A stretch of DNA of 64,000 nt from Pseudomonas promysalinigenes (GCF_014269025.2 NZ_CP077094.1:4982522-5046521), one strand, 5' to 3'. Positions 8,083 through 18,025 are shown, numbered from the stretch's first letter. Numbers and translations are program-made. Notes: a model not told the origin generated them from the sequence alone.

Positions 8083-9045
8083 ATGCGTAAGTCCTTGATG
8101 CGTATGACATTACGCCAATTGCAGATTTTCAATGAGGTCTGCGATCTGCGCTCATACAGCCGCGCGGCAGAAGAGATGGCACTGACGCAACCGGCGGTGA
8201 GTCTACAAATACGCCAGCTGGAGGAGCTGATTGGCCAGCCGCTGTTCGAGTACGTGGGCAAGAAGCTCTACCTGACCGACGCTGCCGAAGCGCTGCAACG
8301 CGCTAGCCGTGACATATTCGGGCGCCTGGAAAGCCTCGATATGCAGCTGTCCGATATGCAGGGCTCGTTGCAAGGGCAGCTGAAACTGGCCATCGAGTCC
8401 AGTGCCAAATACTTCGTGCCTCACCTGTTTGCCGCCTTCAAACAGCGACACCCTGAGGTCAACCTGACCCTCACCGTGGTCAACCGAGCGCAGGCGATTC
8501 GCCGGCTTTCCGATAACCGGGATGACCTGATCATCATGTCGATGGTGCCCCAAGACATGGGCTTGGAGTTTCTGCCGTTTCTCAACAACCCTATCGTCGC
8601 AGTGGCGCCGCCGCAGCACCCGCTGTGCAAGCTGGAGCAGTTGCGCTTACAGGACTTGGAACCTCACACACTGCTCGTCAGGGAGCAAGGCTCGGGCACA
8701 CGCAAAGCCTGCGAGGAGTACTTCAAGGACAAACGCGTGCATTTCAGCCAAACCCTGGAAGTCGCCTCGGCCGACGCCCAACGTGAATGCGTAATCGCAG
8801 GCTTGGGTATCGCTTTGCTAACGCGCCATGCGGTGAACATGGAATTAGCCACGGGTGTGCTGACGGAGTTGCCTGTCGAGGAATTGCCGTTGTACCGCAG
8901 CTGGTGCGTAGTCCAGGCCAAGGCCAAACGACAGTCACCAGTGGCGTTGGCATTTCACGCGTTCATCCGTAGCGAACGAGCATTGATCAGCGCGCTTGTT
9001 GAACGATTTTCTGGGAAGTTGCCGACGATCCCTGCCACACCGTGA
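8083..9045 (+). CDS. pycR: LysR-type regulator of pyruvate carboxylase
   Basis: A 320-residue LysR regulator. The HTH is at the N-terminus (MTLRQLQIFNEVCDLRSYSRAAEEMALTQPAVSLQIRQLEEL); the rest is the periplasmic-binding-type effector domain, ending in a typical LAFHAFIRSERALISALVE helix. In P. aeruginosa the orthologous gene beside pycAB was named pycR. The gene is divergent from pycA. ATG codons at 8083, 8098 and 8104 are all in frame; none has a strong SD, and 8104 would start at MTLRQLQIF, so the N-terminus is uncertain by seven residues. Its 3' end overlaps the opposite gene by 59 bp. Confidence 0.88.
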   Translation: MRKSLMRMTLRQLQIFNEVCDLRSYSRAAEEMALTQPAVSLQIRQLEELIGQPLFEYVGKKLYLTDAAEALQRASRDIFGRLESLDMQLSDMQGSLQGQLKLAIESSAKYFVPHLFAAFKQRHPEVNLTLTVVNRAQAIRRLSDNRDDLIIMSMVPQDMGLEFLPFLNNPIVAVAPPQHPLCKLEQLRLQDLEPHTLLVREQGSGTRKACEEYFKDKRVHFSQTLEVASADAQRECVIAGLGIALLTRHAVNMELATGVLTELPVEELPLYRSWCVVQAKAKRQSPVALAFHAFIRSERALISALVERFSGKLPTIPATP

Positions 9046-9205
9046 GCGCTTGCAGATCGGGGTAATCAGTTAGTTCGCGCAACAATTGGCGCTGGTCGCA
9101 GTAACTTTCGATCGCGCGGCGGAACTCCATGCGGCGCTGGTCCTTCTCTTGCTGCTTGCGAGCCTTGGCGCTGGGTTGGTAGGAACCGTCGAAGTCACGA
9201 GCCAT
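8987..9205 (-). CDS. Small basic hypothetical protein (possibly PA3496 family)
   Basis: A 72-residue, highly charged, probably soluble protein: MARDFDGSYQPSAKARKQQE start, then RRMEFRRAIESYCDQRQLLRELTDYPDL. The central helix with R-x-I-E-x-Y and a following acidic-aromatic segment looks to me like the small PA3496-type proteins of Pseudomonas, but this is from memory only. An SD-like GGGAGACAGG precedes the ATG at 9203-9205. The last 59 bp overlap the 3' end of pycR on the other strand. Function unknown. Confidence 0.6.
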   Translation of the reverse strand: MARDFDGSYQPSAKARKQQEKDQRRMEFRRAIESYCDQRQLLRELTDYPDLQALTVWQGSSATSQKIVQQAR

Positions 9206-9284
9206 AGCCTGTCTCCCAGTTTGAATGCGGGAGTTTCAGACTGGCCGGGAGTGTTTACGTTTAGGTTTTGGAAAGGTGACAAAA

Positions 9285-9320
9285 CGGTGAATCTTTGCCG
9301 ATTACTTCGCGGATTCACCG
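9285..9320. other. Inverted repeat downstream of the HexR-like gene
   Basis: CGGTGAATC (9285-9293) and GATTCACCG (9312-9320) are perfect 9-bp arms around an 18-bp loop, 26 bp beyond the stop codon of the minus-strand gene at 9346. No T-run follows; it may be a weak terminator or mRNA-stabilising end. Confidence 0.4.
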
Positions 9321-9345
9321 GTAAAGTCGCCAGCACGATCCGCCA

Positions 9346-10212
9346 TCAGTCCTCGGTAGCCTTGATCGACTTGGGCGACAACCGCAGGCTGCGCAAGCTG
9401 CGCTTGACGCTCTTGAGGTGGTTGACCAGGCTCGGCCCACGGGCCATGGCCACACCCATGGCTAATACGTCGATCACCACCAAGTGCGCGATGCGTGAAG
9501 TGAGTGGGGTGTAGATCTCGGTGTCTTCATGCACATCGATCGCCAGGTTGACCGTAGACAATTCCGCCAGAGGTGTCGCACTTGGGCACAGGGTAATCAG
9601 GTTGGCTCCACTCTCACGCACCAGGTTGGCAGTGATCAGCAAGTCTTTCGACCGCCCTGATTGGGAAATGCACACCGCAACATCCCCAGGCTTCAATGTC
9701 ACCGCCGACATCGCCTGCATGTGCGGGTCAGAGTAGGCCGCGGCGCTGAGCAGCAGGCGGAAGAATTTGTGCTGGGCGTCGGCGGCCACCGCACCGGATG
9801 CACCAAAGCCGTAGAATTCGACCCGCTGCGCCTGAGCCATGGCACTGACGGCCTGTTGCAGGGCCTGCGGATCGAGGTGCTCGCGCACTTCCATCAGGGT
9901 GTGCAGGGTGGTGTCGAAAATCTTCAGGCTGTAGTCGGCGACCGAGTCGTCTTCGTGGATCGCGAACTGACCGAAACTGGCACCGGCCGCCAGGCTTTGC
10001 GCCAGTTTGAGCTTAAGGTCCTGAAACCCGGAACAGCCGATCGCCCGGCAGAAGCGCACGATGGTCGGTTCGCTGATGCCCACGCTGTGCGCCAGGTCGG
10101 CCATGGAGCTATGCATCACGGCTGCCGGGTCGAGCAGCACGTGGTCGGCCACTTTGAGTTCCGATTTGCGCAGCAGGTGGCGCGATTGGGCGATATGTTG
10201 CAACAGATTCAC
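9346..10212 (-). CDS. RpiR/HexR-family transcriptional regulator
   Basis: A 288-residue RpiR-type regulator: N-terminal HTH_6 domain (residues 1-75, with MADLAHSVGISEPTIVRFCRAIGC) and a C-terminal SIS sugar-phosphate-binding domain (about 110-250, GFGASGAVAADAQHKFFRLL and CISQSGRSKDLL). HexR proteins sense 2-keto-3-deoxy-6-phosphogluconate and repress Entner-Doudoroff and zwf genes. Sequence differs noticeably from the canonical P. putida HexR as I recall it, so this is probably the paralogue paired with the extra zwf. Start is GTG (10210-10212). Divergent from zwf with a HexR-type palindrome midway, pointing to control of both genes. Confidence 0.88.
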   Translation of the reverse strand: MNLLQHIAQSRHLLRKSELKVADHVLLDPAAVMHSSMADLAHSVGISEPTIVRFCRAIGCSGFQDLKLKLAQSLAAGASFGQFAIHEDDSVADYSLKIFDTTLHTLMEVREHLDPQALQQAVSAMAQAQRVEFYGFGASGAVAADAQHKFFRLLLSAAAYSDPHMQAMSAVTLKPGDVAVCISQSGRSKDLLITANLVRESGANLITLCPSATPLAELSTVNLAIDVHEDTEIYTPLTSRIAHLVVIDVLAMGVAMARGPSLVNHLKSVKRSLRSLRLSPKSIKATED

Positions 10213-10256
10213 GGGCTGGACTCGGTTATGATCGGCTGGCCGGGATGTAGCTTTCT

Positions 10257-10271
10257 TGTAGTTATACTACA
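10257..10271. promoter_or_regulatory. HexR-type operator between the regulator and zwf
   Basis: TGTAGTTATACTACA is a perfect inverted repeat (TGTAGT-TAT-ACTACA) that fits the published HexR pattern TGTARTNNNAYTACA. It lies 45 bp upstream of the regulator start and 45 bp upstream of zwf, in the only gap between the divergent genes. Confidence 0.8.
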
Positions 10272-10315
10272 TGGACGCCAACCCGCCCAGTTAAACGAAC
10301 GTGGAGAGTGGTGGT

Positions 10316-11758
10316 TTGACTATTCCTTGCGACATTCTGGTGTTCGGCGGCACGGGTGACCTGGCCCTGCACAAACTGTTACCGGCGCTTTATCACCTGT
10401 ATCGCGAAGCCCGTCTGAACAACGCCGTGCGCATCATCGCACTGGCCCGCCGCCACCTCAGCCGCAACGAATACCTCAAGCTTGCAGAGCGCCATTGCCG
10501 CGCGCAAATTGCTCGCAACGACTTCGACGAGGAAGTGTGGCGACGCTTTTGCGCACGGCTGGACTACTTCCCCATGGATGCCACGCAAAGCGCAGACTTC
10601 GGCCGGCTGGCCCGCTACCTCGGCGAGCCTGGTGGGCTGACCCGCATCTTCTACCTGGCGACTGCGCCCAATTTGTTCGTACCTATCGCCAACCACCTGC
10701 GTGTCGCAGGCCTGGCCGACAGCGAAGCGCGCATCGTGCTGGAGAAGCCAATCGGTCATTCACAGGCATCGGCTACCGCCATCAATGAGGCGATCGGTGC
10801 CGTATTCGATGAGTCGCAGGTATTTCGCATCGACCACTACCTGGGCAAGGAAACCGTGCAGAACCTAATGGCCCTGCGCTTTGCCAATGCCCTGCTGGAG
10901 CCGGTGTGGTGCAACGGCCGGGTCGACCATGTGCAGATCAGCGTCTGTGAAACCCTCGGCGTGGAGAACCGTGGCGGCTACTACGACCGCGCAGGCGCGA
11001 CCCGCGACATGCTGCAGAATCATCTGCTACAGCTGCTGTGCCTTGTGGCCATGGAACCACCGGCGCAATTCGAGGCAGAAGCGGTACGCGACGAAAAAGT
11101 GAAAATACTCAGGGCACTCAAACCCATCACCGGCCAGGACGTACAAGACAAAACCGTGCGTGGCCAGTACGGTGCCGGTTACATCGGCGGTCAGGAAGTA
11201 CCCGCGTACTACTTCGAAAAGGACGTCGACAACGACACAGATACCGAAACCTTCGTTGCGGTGCACGCGCATATCGACAACTGGCGCTGGGCCGGCGTGC
11301 CCTTCTACCTGCGCACTGGCAAGCGTATGGCACGGCGCTCTTCGCAAATCGTCATCCAGTTCAAACCGGTGCCTCACGAGTTGTTCAGCGGTGGCCAAGT
11401 CAACCAGCTACTGATCCAGTTGCAGCCAGAGGAACGCATCAGCTTGCGCATGATGACCAAAAGCCCCGGCAAGGGTATGCGCCTGGAGCCTGTGGACCTG
11501 GACCTGAACCTGGCACAGGTGTTCGGCCAGACCCGTCGCTGGGACGCCTACGAGCGCCTGCTGCTGGATATCCTGGAAGGCGATTCGACGCTGTTCATGC
11601 GACGCGACGAGGTAGAGGCCGCCTGGGCCTGGATCGACCCGATCATCAGAGGTTGGGAAGAACATTTCCAGGCGCCCCGCCACTACGCTGCCGGCAGCAA
11701 CGGCCCGGAACAAGCCAGCAGCCTTATGGCCAGGCACGGCAGACACTGGCACGGCTAA
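10316..11758 (+). CDS. zwf: Glucose-6-phosphate 1-dehydrogenase
   Basis: Oxidises glucose 6-phosphate to 6-phosphogluconolactone, feeding the Entner-Doudoroff and pentose phosphate routes. The N-terminal dinucleotide motif [19 protein letters not shown] and the active-site motif [13 protein letters not shown] are both intact. I chose the TTG at 10316 (protein [12 protein letters not shown], 480 aa) because GGAGAG lies seven bases before it; GTG 10301 is an in-frame alternative with five more residues and no SD. No pgl or eda follows, unlike the main zwf-pgl-eda operon of P. putida, so this is one of its isoenzymes. NAD/NADP preference cannot be read from sequence here. Its stop overlaps the convergent EAL gene by 3 bp. 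Confidence 0.93.
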   Translation: MTIPCDILVFGGTGDLALHKLLPALYHLYREARLNNAVRIIALARRHLSRNEYLKLAERHCRAQIARNDFDEEVWRRFCARLDYFPMDATQSADFGRLARYLGEPGGLTRIFYLATAPNLFVPIANHLRVAGLADSEARIVLEKPIGHSQASATAINEAIGAVFDESQVFRIDHYLGKETVQNLMALRFANALLEPVWCNGRVDHVQISVCETLGVENRGGYYDRAGATRDMLQNHLLQLLCLVAMEPPAQFEAEAVRDEKVKILRALKPITGQDVQDKTVRGQYGAGYIGGQEVPAYYFEKDVDNDTDTETFVAVHAHIDNWRWAGVPFYLRTGKRMARRSSQIVIQFKPVPHELFSGGQVNQLLIQLQPEERISLRMMTKSPGKGMRLEPVDLDLNLAQVFGQTRRWDAYERLLLDILEGDSTLFMRRDEVEAAWAWIDPIIRGWEEHFQAPRHYAAGSNGPEQASSLMARHGRHWHG

Positions 11759-14121
11759 CCGCCCTCATTGCCCCATGGCCGGGCCAGCATCTGGCGAAAC
11801 TCTTGCTCCGGGATTGGCCTGCTGATCAGGTAGCCCTGCACCTCGTCACACCCATGCTCTCGAAGAAACGCCAGTTGCTCCGCCGTTTCCACCCCTTCGG
11901 CGACCACCTTCATGCCCAGGCTCTTGGACAACGTGATGATCGCCTGAGTAATGGCGGCATCTTGGCTGCCTTGGTGAAGGCCGCGGATGAAGGCCTGGTC
12001 GATCTTCAAGTAATCCACCGGCAGGCGTTTGAGGTAACTCAATGACGAATAGCCGGTGCCAAAGTCGTCGATGGCCAGCTTCACCCCAAGGGCATGTAAC
12101 TGCTGGAAGGTCGAAATGATGTGCTCGACGCTGTCGAGCAACTGGCTTTCGGTGAGCTCCAACTCCAGCAAATTCGGCGCCAGCCCGGTGTCTTCGAGCA
12201 TCTGGCGCACCAGGCTGACCAGCTTGCCCTGGCGCAGCTGGTAGACCGAAAGGTTGACAGAAACCCGCACTTCCAGGCCCTGCCGTTGCCATTGCCGGGC
12301 TTGCTTGCAGGCCTGGCGCAGCACGAATTCGCCGATCGGGGCAATCAGCCCAGTTTCCTCGGCCATGCCGATGAACTCCCCTGGAGGCACCATCCCCCGC
12401 TCAGGATGCTGCCAGCGCACCAGTGCCTCGGCGGCATTGACGTGCCCGCTAAGCACGCACAGCTTGGGTTGGTAATACACCATCAGCTGCTGTTCTTCGA
12501 TAGCCTTGCGCAGCTGGTTTTCCAACTGCAAGCGCTCAAGCGTGCTGGCTCGCAGGCTTTCGGTATAGAACTGGAAATTGTCGCCGCCCAAGTGCTTGGC
12601 ATGCTGTTTGGCCATGTCTGCCTGGCCAATCATGGCTTCGGCATCGAGCGTGGCATCAGCCAGTACACTGATACCTACCGATGCACTTATCACCACCTCG
12701 TGGCCATCTAGCCGCTGTGGCTTGCGCAACTTGTTCAACAAGCGGGTGGTGACCCGTACCAGGCTCGACAGGTTGCTGTAGCCATCGAAGAGCACGGCGA
12801 ACTCATCGCCAGAAAGGCGCGCCACGGTATCGGCCTCGGGCAAGGTACTGACAATGCGCCGAGCAACCTTTTGAATCAGCTGGTCGGCCAGTTCATGGCC
12901 AAGGCTTTCGTTAAGCAGTTTGAAACGGTCCAAGTCTATGTGCAGCAAGGCCAGGCTGCGGCCATTGCTGCGTACGCGCCGTGCGGCGTCCAGCAAACGC
13001 AAACGGAACAGTGATCGGTTGGCCAGCCCGGTGAGCTCGTCGTAATGGGCCAGGTAACGCAGGCGCTCTTCAAAGGCTCGACGCGCCGACAGGTCGGTGA
13101 AGAAGCCGACTACTTGGCTCAGCTGGCCGCTGGAGTTGCGCACAGCCGTCAGTTGTAGCCACTGCGGATACAGCTGGCCATGCTTGCGGGCTTCGACCAG
13201 TTCGCCCTGCCACCCACCTTGCTGGCGCAGCGCCACCTCAATGGCCTGGCTGTGCCGCCGGGCATCGCTGTGACAGGGCAGCTCGAACAGCGCACTGGCA
13301 AGCGATTCGCAACGTAGATATCCAGTCATCTGGCAGTACGCCTGGTTCACCGCAAGCACCACAAAATCAGCGCTCAGAATCACCACCCCCTCATTGCATG
13401 CCTCGAAAACCGTGGAGGCAAGGCGCTGCTGTTCCTCAAGCACCTTCTGTGCAGAAATCCGTTGCAAGTCCTGGTTCAGTGACTGGTTCTGAAACCGCCG
13501 CAGCAAACTGCGGTCGAGCAGCCGGTTGACCTGCCAGGCCACCACCAGCAGCGTGGCTAGCAGGATCAGGCAGAACCAGCCCCACCCACGCTGCCCTGCG
13601 TCGAAAAAGAACAGGAAGAGGATCGGCGGCAGCAGACAGGGCAACGCAAAACTGAGAAAAGCCGGCAGGCTGACAGCATAAGCGATGCTTGCACTCAGGC
13701 TGGCCATCGCCAGCAAGCCGAATGCCCAGGCCTGCTGCTCGAAGTTGTGCTGCGGCACCAAAGCGATCGCCGCGCAGGCCAAGGTCATGCCGCTGAATGC
13801 CGAACCGACCAGGAACATGCGCCGCCATACCGGCTCGGCCTGACGCTGCGGGTCGGCCGAGTCGAACGCCGCCACCTGGATCACCCTGAGCGCAACCAGC
13901 GCCAGCAGCCAGGCCAGGCAAACGGCCACCATCAGATAGCGCCCAGGCGTCCACAACAGCCAAGCGCACAGCAGGCCGTTGAGCAGCATGAACAATGTCG
14001 GCAACAAAGAGCCTTGGTACAGCAGCCGCGTCCGCTCGACGGAAAGTTGAGTGGCAAACTGCCTGCGGACCTTCCTGGCCATCCCAGGCGATACTCCGAT
14101 CGCCGTGCAGTCGTGGGTCAT
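11755..14121 (-). CDS. Membrane PAS-GGDEF-EAL protein, probable c-di-GMP phosphodiesterase
   Basis: A 788-residue protein. Five to six hydrophobic segments between residues 40 and 200 form a membrane sensor; a PAS domain follows (about 225-350, [32 protein letters not shown]), then GGDEF (about 355-520) and EAL (about 530-780). The GGDEF signature is degenerate: [10 protein letters not shown], with Ser at the first Gly, so cyclase activity may be lost or reduced. The EAL domain keeps [29 protein letters not shown] and EGVET, the residues needed for c-di-GMP hydrolysis. The likely output is therefore c-di-GMP breakdown in response to a membrane signal. Start ATG at 14121 has a weak SD; ATG 14 codons further in (MARKVRRQF) is possible. 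Confidence 0.9.
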   Translation of the reverse strand: MTHDCTAIGVSPGMARKVRRQFATQLSVERTRLLYQGSLLPTLFMLLNGLLCAWLLWTPGRYLMVAVCLAWLLALVALRVIQVAAFDSADPQRQAEPVWRRMFLVGSAFSGMTLACAAIALVPQHNFEQQAWAFGLLAMASLSASIAYAVSLPAFLSFALPCLLPPILFLFFFDAGQRGWGWFCLILLATLLVVAWQVNRLLDRSLLRRFQNQSLNQDLQRISAQKVLEEQQRLASTVFEACNEGVVILSADFVVLAVNQAYCQMTGYLRCESLASALFELPCHSDARRHSQAIEVALRQQGGWQGELVEARKHGQLYPQWLQLTAVRNSSGQLSQVVGFFTDLSARRAFEERLRYLAHYDELTGLANRSLFRLRLLDAARRVRSNGRSLALLHIDLDRFKLLNESLGHELADQLIQKVARRIVSTLPEADTVARLSGDEFAVLFDGYSNLSSLVRVTTRLLNKLRKPQRLDGHEVVISASVGISVLADATLDAEAMIGQADMAKQHAKHLGGDNFQFYTESLRASTLERLQLENQLRKAIEEQQLMVYYQPKLCVLSGHVNAAEALVRWQHPERGMVPPGEFIGMAEETGLIAPIGEFVLRQACKQARQWQRQGLEVRVSVNLSVYQLRQGKLVSLVRQMLEDTGLAPNLLELELTESQLLDSVEHIISTFQQLHALGVKLAIDDFGTGYSSLSYLKRLPVDYLKIDQAFIRGLHQGSQDAAITQAIITLSKSLGMKVVAEGVETAEQLAFLREHGCDEVQGYLISRPIPEQEFRQMLARPWGNEGG

Positions 14122-14297
14122 ATCGTGAATTCTTGTAGTGTTCTTATTATGGTTGGCAGTAAACGAGCAGGGATCTTACACAAACGTCCGAGCTGGCCAA
14201 ACTGCTCCCGACGGGTTTCACCCCCAGCAGTCCAGCCAGGCCCCACATACCTGCACTGGCGCGCTGCGCCTAAAGCCGATGAGCACCCGGGGCACAG

Positions 14298-14313
14298 GTG
14301 AATATTCATACAG
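14298..14313. promoter_or_regulatory. Possible degenerate LexA box upstream of uvrD
   Basis: GTGAATATTCATACAG has one good SOS half-site (ACAG) and an AT-rich core, but the left half-site departs from CTGT. uvrD is LexA-controlled in E. coli, also through an imperfect box, so the position 43 bp before the ATG is suggestive only. Confidence 0.35.
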
Positions 14314-14355
14314 TATGCGTTTGCCCGTTGCTCGGCCTGCCCCTAGAATGGCCAG

Positions 14356-16542
14356 ATGCAAACAGACGACCTCTCCCTCCTGCTGAATTCCCTGAACGAT
14401 GCCCAACGCCAGGCCGTCGCGGCCTCGCTTGGGCGTCAGCTGGTGCTTGCTGGCGCCGGCTCCGGTAAAACCCGCGTGCTGGTGCACCGTATCGCCTGGT
14501 TGATCCAGGTCGAGCAGGCCTCGCCGCACTCGATTCTGTCGGTGACCTTCACCAACAAGGCTGCTGCCGAAATGCGCCAGCGAATCGAGCAATTGCTGGG
14601 CATCAACCCGGCCGGCATGTGGGTAGGTACCTTCCACGGTCTAGCCCACCGCCTGCTGCGGGCGCACTGGCAAGAGGCGCGCCTGGTGCAGAATTTCCAG
14701 ATTCTCGACAGCGACGACCAGCAGCGGCTGGTCAAGCGGGTCATGCGCGAATTGGGCCTGGACGAGCAGAAGTGGCCGGCGCGTCAGGCCCAGTGGTTCA
14801 TCAACGGGCAGAAGGACGAGGGCCTGCGCCCGCAACATATCCAGCCCGGGGGCGATCTTTTCCTGCAGACCATGCGCGATGTCTACAGTGCCTATGAACA
14901 GGCATGCGAGCGCGCCGGGGTCATCGACTTTTCCGAATTGCTACTGCGCGCCCTGGATCTGTGGCGCGACCACCCCGGCCTGCTGGAACACTATCAACGG
15001 CGCTTCCGCCACCTGCTGGTGGACGAGTTCCAGGACACCAACGCCGTGCAGTACGCCTGGCTGCGCCTACTGGCAGGCAAAGACGGCGGCAGCCTGATGG
15101 CCGTAGGCGACGACGACCAGTCCATTTATGGCTGGCGCGGTGCCAAGATCGAAAACATTCACCAGTACACCGCCGACTTCCCAGACGCCGAAACGATTCG
15201 CCTGGAGCAGAACTATCGCTCCACCGGGGGCATACTCAAGGCCGCGAACGCTTTGATCGCCAACAACAGCGGGCGCCTGGGCAAGGAACTGTGGACCGAT
15301 ATGGGCGAAGGCGAGCCACTGACGCTGTACGCGGCCTATAACGAGCACGATGAAGCCCGCTATGTAGTGGAAACCATCGAAAGCCTGATCAAACAAGGCA
15401 GCGCACGCAACGACATCGCCATTCTGTATCGTTCCAACGCCCAATCACGGGTGCTGGAGGAGGCTCTGCTGCGCGAGCGCATTCCCTATCGCATCTATGG
15501 CGGCCAGCGCTTCTTCGAACGCGCCGAAATCAAGAACGCCATGGCTTACTTGCGTCTGATCGAAGGCCGCGGCAACGATGCCGCACTCGAACGGGTCATC
15601 AACGTGCCGCCACGGGGCATCGGCGAAAAGACTGTCGAAGCCATTCGCGAGCACGCCCGCCACAGCCAGCTGTCCATGTGGGAAGCGATGTGCCAGCTGG
15701 TATCTGCCAAAGCGCTCAAAGGCCGCGCCGCTTCCGCGCTTGGCGCGTTCATCGAGTTGATCGAGGGCCTGGCCAGCAAAGTGGCCGAAATGCCTCTGCA
15801 CACCATGACCCAAACCGCCATCGAGCAGTCGGGGCTGATCATCTATCACCAGGAAGAAAAAGGTGAAAAGGGCCAGGCACGGGTAGAAAACCTTGAAGAA
15901 CTGGTCAGCGCGGCGCGCAACTTCGAAACCAGCGAAGACGATGCGGACCTGTCGCCGCTTTCGGCCTTCCTTGGCCACGCCTCGCTGGAGGCTGGCGATG
16001 CCCAGGCCGACGAGCACGAAGACAGCATCCAGCTGATGACCCTGCACAGCGCCAAAGGCCTGGAGTTCCCCTATGTGTTCCTGGTGGGCATGGAGGAAGG
16101 CCTGTTCCCGCACAAGATGAGCCTGGAAGAGCCCGGCCGCCTGGAAGAGGAGCGTCGCCTGGCCTATGTCGGGATCACCCGCGCCATGCGCCAGCTGATC
16201 ATGACCTACGCCGAAACCCGCCGTCTTTATGGCAGCGAGACCTACAACAAGGTGTCTCGTTTCGTACGCGAAATTCCCAGCGGGTTAGTTCAGGAAGTTC
16301 GCCTTTCCAACAGTGTCAGCCGCCCGTTTGGTGGTTCAACTGCCACGAGCAGCAACCTGTTCGCCAATGCCAATATTCCGCAAACCACGTTCAACCTCGG
16401 CCAGCGCGTGCAGCATGCAGTGTTTGGCGAAGGCATCATCCTCAATTTCGAGGGCTCCGGCGCCCAGGCGCGGGTGCAGGTGAATTTTGCAGAAGGCAGT
16501 AAATGGCTCATGCTTGGGTACGCCAAACTCGAGGCCATTTAA
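14356..16542 (+). CDS. uvrD: ATP-dependent DNA helicase II
   Basis: A 728-residue superfamily 1A 3'-5' helicase for nucleotide excision and mismatch repair. Motifs in order: NDAQRQAVAA (Q motif), Walker A LAGAGSGKTRVL, SVTFTNKAAAEM (Ia), LLVDEFQDTNAVQY (II), VGDDDQSIYGWRGA (III), LEQNYRSTGGI (IV), MTLHSAKGLEFPYVFLVGMEEGLFPH (V), RRLAYVGITRAM (VI). The C-terminal tail with GQRVQHAVFGEGIILNFEGSG resembles the RNA polymerase-binding Tudor-like end of UvrD/PcrA. Length is usual. Stands alone, with a 234-bp upstream gap holding a possible LexA site. Confidence 0.96.
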   Translation: MQTDDLSLLLNSLNDAQRQAVAASLGRQLVLAGAGSGKTRVLVHRIAWLIQVEQASPHSILSVTFTNKAAAEMRQRIEQLLGINPAGMWVGTFHGLAHRLLRAHWQEARLVQNFQILDSDDQQRLVKRVMRELGLDEQKWPARQAQWFINGQKDEGLRPQHIQPGGDLFLQTMRDVYSAYEQACERAGVIDFSELLLRALDLWRDHPGLLEHYQRRFRHLLVDEFQDTNAVQYAWLRLLAGKDGGSLMAVGDDDQSIYGWRGAKIENIHQYTADFPDAETIRLEQNYRSTGGILKAANALIANNSGRLGKELWTDMGEGEPLTLYAAYNEHDEARYVVETIESLIKQGSARNDIAILYRSNAQSRVLEEALLRERIPYRIYGGQRFFERAEIKNAMAYLRLIEGRGNDAALERVINVPPRGIGEKTVEAIREHARHSQLSMWEAMCQLVSAKALKGRAASALGAFIELIEGLASKVAEMPLHTMTQTAIEQSGLIIYHQEEKGEKGQARVENLEELVSAARNFETSEDDADLSPLSAFLGHASLEAGDAQADEHEDSIQLMTLHSAKGLEFPYVFLVGMEEGLFPHKMSLEEPGRLEEERRLAYVGITRAMRQLIMTYAETRRLYGSETYNKVSRFVREIPSGLVQEVRLSNSVSRPFGGSTATSSNLFANANIPQTTFNLGQRVQHAVFGEGIILNFEGSGAQARVQVNFAEGSKWLMLGYAKLEAI

Positions 16543-16651
16543 GGCGTCGAAACATTCAGGCAAAAGCTGGAAACATCTTGTCGCTGGTCATGTGCACGGG
16601 AACCTGTGCACCATGACGCGCGTGCAATCCACAACAGGGGAAATCCCATTT

Positions 16652-17506
16652 ATGCAACGTTTTCTTAGCATCGCACTGGCGCTCTGCGTCGGCCTGACGC
16701 TGAGCCTGGACGCCAACGCCAAGCGTTTCGGCGGCGGCAAGAGTTCGGGCTCCGCGCCTATCCACCAGACCCGCCAGGCTACGCCAACCACGCCTGCAGC
16801 CGCACCGACTGCGCCTGGCCGCGCACCGGCCGCCACCAGCGGTGCTTCGCGCTGGCTGGGCCCACTGGCCGGCCTCGCCGCCGGTGGCCTGCTGGCTTCC
16901 ATGTTCATGGGTGACGGCTTCCAGGGCATGCAGATCATGGACTTCCTGATCATCGGCCTGATCGCCTTCCTGGTATTCCGCTTCATTGCAGCACGCCGTC
17001 GCCAGCAGCAGCCGCAAATGGCCGCGCCAGGTCACGCGCCGCTCCAGCGTGAAGCCCATGGCCAGCCTGCTCAGCCTTCGATCTTCGGCGGTTCGGCAGC
17101 GCCTGCTGCCACAGCCGCGCCGGTGATCAATGCCCCGGCCTGGTTCAACGAGCAAAGCTTCCTTGCCGCAGCCCGCAGCCACTTCCAGTCGCTGCAGCAG
17201 CACTGGGATGCCAATGAAATGGACAAGATCGCAGAGTTCGTCACACCGCAAATGCTCGAGTTCCTCAAGCGCGAGCGTGCTGACCTGGGTGACGGCTTCC
17301 AGTCCACCTACATCGATGACCTCGACGTGCAGCTCGATGGCGTCGACGATCGTGCCGACCGCACCGACGCCACCCTTACCTTCCGTGGCGTGTCGAAGAC
17401 TTCGCGCTTCGACCAGGGCGAAGCTTTCAGCGAAAGCTGGCACATGGTGCGCGCCCAGGGCGAGAACCAGCCTTGGCTGGTGGCCGGTATCCGCCAAAAC
17501 GGTTAA
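16652..17506 (+). CDS. Tim44-like domain protein with signal peptide
   Basis: A 284-residue exported or membrane-anchored protein. ATG 16652 starts a signal peptide (MQRFLSIALALCVGLTLSLDANA, about 23 residues). After it come a basic Gly-rich segment and a Pro/Ala/Thr-rich linker, two hydrophobic segments around residues 65-110 (LAGLAAGGLLASMFMG and IMDFLIIGLIAFLVFRFIA), a second Ala/Pro/Gln-rich linker, and a C-terminal Tim44/MBA1-type domain (about 165-284: FNEQSFLAAARSHFQSLQQHWDANEMDKIAEFVTPQML). Function in bacteria is not established. An SD (AGGGGAAA) precedes the start, and a strong terminator follows 19 bp after the stop codon. Confidence 0.85.
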   Translation: MQRFLSIALALCVGLTLSLDANAKRFGGGKSSGSAPIHQTRQATPTTPAAAPTAPGRAPAATSGASRWLGPLAGLAAGGLLASMFMGDGFQGMQIMDFLIIGLIAFLVFRFIAARRRQQQPQMAAPGHAPLQREAHGQPAQPSIFGGSAAPAATAAPVINAPAWFNEQSFLAAARSHFQSLQQHWDANEMDKIAEFVTPQMLEFLKRERADLGDGFQSTYIDDLDVQLDGVDDRADRTDATLTFRGVSKTSRFDQGEAFSESWHMVRAQGENQPWLVAGIRQNG

Positions 17507-17525
17507 CCGACTCACGTTGCACAAA

Positions 17526-17549
17526 AAACCCCGGGCTTGCCCGGGGTTT
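17526..17549 (+). terminator. Rho-independent terminator after the Tim44-like gene
   Basis: Ten-base-pair stem AAACCCCGGG / CCCGGGGTTT with loop CTTG, followed by TGCTTTTG on the plus strand and preceded by an A-run, so it could also stop minus-strand transcripts. Confidence 0.9.
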
Positions 17550-17617
17550 TGCTTTTGCCAGAGCGGGCTACTAGGGTATAACCCGCAGCGTTGTCATCAA
17601 GGTCAGAGGATGTAACC

Positions 17618-18025
17618 GTGGAAGAAGTGATCGAACAACTCCGTGAAGCCAATGAACCCGTGCCAGTGCCACTGGAGCTTCCCGATGAGGATCAACTGGT
17701 CGAAATCGAAGAACAGCTGTTCATCAACATTCCGTTCGTTTTCAAAGAGTTTCTGCTGACGGTCAGCGATGTGGTTTATGGCTCCCTGGAGCCTGTGACC
17801 TGCACCGACCCGCAGTCCCACACCTTTTTGCCTGATGTGGCCGCCAACGCCTGGGAAGCGGGCGTACCGCGCGACCTTATCCCCCTGTGCCAGGACGGCG
17901 ATAGCTATTACTGTGTCGAGGAAGACGGCACCGTGGTGCTCTGGGATGGCGATGAAGAAGCCATCACTGAAGAAAGCTGGGAATCGGTGTGGCACTGGGC
18001 ACGGGACGTCTGGCTGGAGAGCTGA
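17618..18025 (+). CDS. SMI1/KNR4 family protein
   Basis: A 135-residue acidic protein of the SMI1/KNR4 (SUKH) fold. The start is GTG 17618 (VEEVIEQLREANEP), eight bases after the SD AGAGG; a longer frame to 17591 lacks an SD. Features include LPDEDQLVEIEEQLFINIPFVFKEFLLTVSD, which fits the family core helix, and the C-terminal CQDGDSYYCVEEDGTVVLWDGDEE. SUKH proteins are often toxin immunity proteins, but no toxin gene is adjacent here and the gene sits among housekeeping genes, so a general cellular role is more likely. Function unknown. Confidence 0.82.
   Translation: MEEVIEQLREANEPVPVPLELPDEDQLVEIEEQLFINIPFVFKEFLLTVSDVVYGSLEPVTCTDPQSHTFLPDVAANAWEAGVPRDLIPLCQDGDSYYCVEEDGTVVLWDGDEEAITEESWESVWHWARDVWLES

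Noticed and set aside
17618..18025. SMI1/KNR4 protein as part of a toxin-immunity pair
   Set aside because: No polymorphic toxin, T6SS or secretion gene lies next to it; the neighbours are a Tim44-like protein and an antiporter.
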